Assembly: GCF_001422545.1 (NCBI RefSeq)
Contig: NZ_LMLE01000007.1
Coordinates: forward strand, 62,001-126,000
Direction of reading: 5' to 3'
From: Pedobacter sp. Leaf41
GTDB lineage: Bacteria; Bacteroidota; Bacteroidia; Sphingobacteriales; Sphingobacteriaceae
DNA length: 64,000 nt
In this document: positions 61,911 through 64,000 of the stretch, piece by piece
Position numbering within the stretch: position 1 is the first letter of the stretch
Layout: each line of letters starts with the position of its first letter
Program-made: the position numbers and the translations under genes
The notes under the pieces: model-generated
The model's database searches: none
What the model saw: only the letters and a program-made list of their open reading frames with translations
Told to the model about the DNA's origin: nothing

Positions 61911-63173
61911 TTAATTTTTATTTCCATATGCGCCAACAAAGGTAGATGGCGCTGGTGAAATGTAAGTGATACCGTTTTTCATTACGATGCCTGCCGCATG
62001 ATGACGGGTGAAATTGGTAATGCCTTTAGCCAATGCCGGCGAATTACCTTGCAAGTGGAAATCCCATGAAGTATTGAAATCAGCATTGTTCAACGCCGTA
62101 TTTAACGGATAGTTTACAAATTTGGGATCATTTTCTCCAGCCACTTTACTAATTACGTCATTTTTTCCACCTATCACATCATTGCTTCCCGGCTGAAACT
62201 GATTCACCGTTACCTGATCAAAACCATAATACCAGTTATTGCTATAAGCTGAACGGGCATCCTCAGGTTTTTTAGGATCTCTTTTTATCCCAAAACGGGT
62301 GTTGGCAAAAAGGTTATTGTACAAATCGGCACGAACAGTGCTTTCCACCCAAACAGAACCGCCTTTGGCTGTTGGTCTTCTCCAGCCTGTATTCACCAAA
62401 GTATTATTGTAAATGATGATATAGGTTTGTGGCGTCTTATCTCCGGTATTCGAAAGTTTCAGTGCATTGGTATTTGTACTATAAACCAGATTATAAGCGA
62501 TATCGGCTAAACAGCCAGATTTGAAATTCATCGCTTCGCCACCGGTAACCCCTGTGGTGTAGAATACATTATTTGCGAAAATGATTTTTCCGCCCTCAAT
62601 GTAAGTACAATCCTCCTGAAGATTCCTGAACACCGTATTTTGCACCACTAATTTTCCTTTTGCATTGGAGAACCATAATGCTGGTAAATTTTCTCCAGCA
62701 ACTGCCTTGTAAAGTCCCATTTTTACTGATGTTGATGCATCAGAAGTGGTTGAACCTGCATATTCAATAACGGCATGATCCAACACCAGCTCCTCGCAGG
62801 TTGGGCCTGCTAAAATACCTCCCCATAGTTTACCAAATTTCTTCTTTGCAGTTTTATAAAATTCATTCACCGTAAACTTTATTGGATTTTCGGCAGTTCC
62901 CAATGCGTACAAATTACCTTTTACTATAATTTCTGGCTTAGCAAGGGTATCCATCAATACCGTTACCCCCTCTTCAATAGTGAGCGATTTGCCTTCCGGA
63001 ATAACGATATCACCCTTAATTACCTGGGTACTTCCTTTTGCCCATACGCCTGAAACTTCTCCAATTGCCGAACCATCTACAACTGTAGTATCCACATCGA
63101 TATTTGCTTTTTCGCAGCCGGCAAGTGCCAGCAGGGCAAGCATTAGCAATTTAAAAATCTGATTTGATTTCAT
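61911..63173 (-). CDS. right-handed beta-helix surface lipoprotein
   Basis: A 420-residue lipoprotein (lipobox LAGC, Cys about 20). The mature part shows the repeating pattern of a parallel beta-helix (IPEGKSLTIEEGVTVLMD, then IVKGNLYALGTAENPIKFT, then NTVFRNLQED, FANNVFYTTG, YNNTLVNTGW). No catalytic motif of a known lyase or hydrolase is evident. It sits between the TonB-dependent receptor and phytase, and may bind or present the substrate at the surface. The downstream phytase start is 1 nt beyond its stop, indicating translational coupling. Confidence 0.82.
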   Translation of the reverse strand: MKSNQIFKLLMLALLALAGCEKANIDVDTTVVDGSAIGEVSGVWAKGSTQVIKGDIVIPEGKSLTIEEGVTVLMDTLAKPEIIVKGNLYALGTAENPIKFTVNEFYKTAKKKFGKLWGGILAGPTCEELVLDHAVIEYAGSTTSDASTSVKMGLYKAVAGENLPALWFSNAKGKLVVQNTVFRNLQEDCTYIEGGKIIFANNVFYTTGVTGGEAMNFKSGCLADIAYNLVYSTNTNALKLSNTGDKTPQTYIIIYNNTLVNTGWRRPTAKGGSVWVESTVRADLYNNLFANTRFGIKRDPKKPEDARSAYSNNWYYGFDQVTVNQFQPGSNDVIGGKNDVISKVAGENDPKFVNYPLNTALNNADFNTSWDFHLQGNSPALAKGITNFTRHHAAGIVMKNGITYISPAPSTFVGAYGNKN

Positions 63174-63196
63174 GTTTTTATTTTTAAAAATTTAGC

Positions 63197-64000
63197 TTAA
63201 TTAAACTTGTATCTAAAGCCGATCAGATAATTCTGGCCGTAATAATCACTTCTCACCAATGTATTTCCATTCTTTACCAAATCTTCATTGATCTTGTTAT
63301 TCTCAGGATTGGTTCCTTTGATAAATAGCTTCGTTGGCGTATTTAAAATATTGTTTGCCTTTAGGAAAATACTAATGCCGCTTTTAAATCTTTTCTCTGC
63401 CGAAGCATCCATCTGGATGAAGCCTTTTTGCCATAGATCATTGTTTAAAAACTGAGAAACCGTGTTAATCCGTGGTCCTGTGTAAGCCCCGGCAATCTGC
63501 GCATCCCAGCCTTTTTTGGTATCCTTAAATAATAAAGAAGCATTGGCAATATGTTCAGATTGACCGTATAGTGGACGTTTCTGGTCAACCGAAAGTGCTT
63601 GTATATCGCCAGTGGTTGGGTTGATGGTTCTGGTTGTTTTTGGTGTGATAATGCTTGAATGGGTATAAGTGTAATTTGCCTTCACTCCTATCTTACTGAA
63701 GTATTTGATATAATCTACCTCTGCACCATAGTTTTTAGCGGTTCCAAAATTGCCAGGAGTGTAATAAATGTCCTGTCCGCGAACAGCATCTGCCCGGAAC
63801 GTATATTCAATTGGATTTTTTATGCGTTTATAGAATGCTCCTACAAGCAATTGTTCTGATGCACCCGGAAAAAGTTCGTACCGCAGGTCAAAGTTATCGG
63901 CAAGCGCTCGTTGTAAATCGGGATTTCCACGTTCCTGAAATTCCTCATTTACTACTTTGCCTGGTACAATTTCGTAAAAGCCTGGGCGATTAAGCGCTTT
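63197..64000 (-). CDS. TonB-dependent receptor, C-terminal part (5' end outside the window)
   Basis: The minus-strand frame runs open to the window edge. The visible 267 residues are the end of a TonB-dependent receptor barrel: NPDLQRALADNFDLRYELFP, LVGAFYKRIKNPIEYTF, NYGAEVDYIKYF, and the terminal strand YLIGFRYKFN. It looks like the CarboxypepD-reg/CirA type rather than SusC, since no SusD follows. It lies 23 nt before the beta-helix lipoprotein and is co-transcribed with phytase. It could import phytate breakdown products or metal released from phytate. Confidence 0.9.
   Translation of the reverse strand, partial: KALNRPGFYEIVPGKVVNEEFQERGNPDLQRALADNFDLRYELFPGASEQLLVGAFYKRIKNPIEYTFRADAVRGQDIYYTPGNFGTAKNYGAEVDYIKYFSKIGVKANYTYTHSSIITPKTTRTINPTTGDIQALSVDQKRPLYGQSEHIANASLLFKDTKKGWDAQIAGAYTGPRINTVSQFLNNDLWQKGFIQMDASAEKRFKSGISIFLKANNILNTPTKLFIKGTNPENNKINEDLVKNGNTLVRSDYYGQNYLIGFRYKFN

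Overview
The window is a carbohydrate-scavenging region of a Bacteroidota chromosome, most likely Sphingobacteriaceae and probably Pedobacter or a close relative. This rests on three SusC/SusD pairs plus a fourth TonB-dependent receptor, a hybrid two-component regulator and a SusR-like regulator, many secreted glycoside hydrolases, weak ribosome-binding sites, an AT-rich sequence and one promoter matching the Bacteroidota TAnnTTTG type. I saw no rRNA, tRNA, CRISPR array, insertion sequence or phage gene. The species assignment is inference.

Layout. (1) 41-13179, minus strand: a glycoprotein-type locus read as GH29 fucosidase, TlpA-like thioredoxin, trypsin/PDZ protease, SusC, SusD, two discoidin-like surface lipoproteins and an HExxH metallopeptidase. 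A histidine kinase and OmpR-type regulator (13402-15551) are divergent from it, and four 11-bp-phased YTAAC repeats lie between the two units. (2) 16355-19319, plus strand: a TPP riboswitch drives an unusual four-gene operon: methyltransferase, AIR-synthase/HypE-like protein, divergent ThiE-like protein and Trm112-like zinc protein. (3) 19409-31875, minus strand: myo-inositol oxygenase, SusC, SusD, purple-acid-type phosphatase, HGSNAT-like N-acetyltransferase, GH89 alpha-N-acetylglucosaminidase and GH92 alpha-mannosidase. Divergent from it (32358-37521) are a LacI regulator, a sodium/solute symporter, a GH28 and a GH43 enzyme. Three copies of one LacI-type operator (TTACGTAAACG) tie the two arms together. 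(4) 38214-60125, minus strand: SusC, SusD, DUF3823 lipoprotein, tandem GH43-GH43, GH2, a broken GH97, a hybrid two-component system, a second GH29, a mutarotase, a SusR-like regulator and GH31. The enzyme set suits a fucosylated, galactosylated, arabinosylated and possibly xylosylated plant oligosaccharide. (5) 60833-64000, minus strand: a beta-propeller phytase, a beta-helix lipoprotein and the 3' part of a TonB-dependent receptor.

The most interesting hypothesis concerns region 3. Mannosidase, glucosamine N-acetyltransferase, alpha-N-acetylglucosaminidase, phosphatase and inositol oxygenase are the steps needed to dismantle a Man-GlcN-inositol-phosphate core, as in GPI anchors or glycosyl-inositol-phosphoceramides, and to burn the inositol. 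The individual families are recognised with good confidence; the joint substrate is inference. The second candidate is the TPP-riboswitch operon in region 2, whose methyltransferase/Trm112 and AIRS-like parts do not correspond to any standard thiamine step I know.
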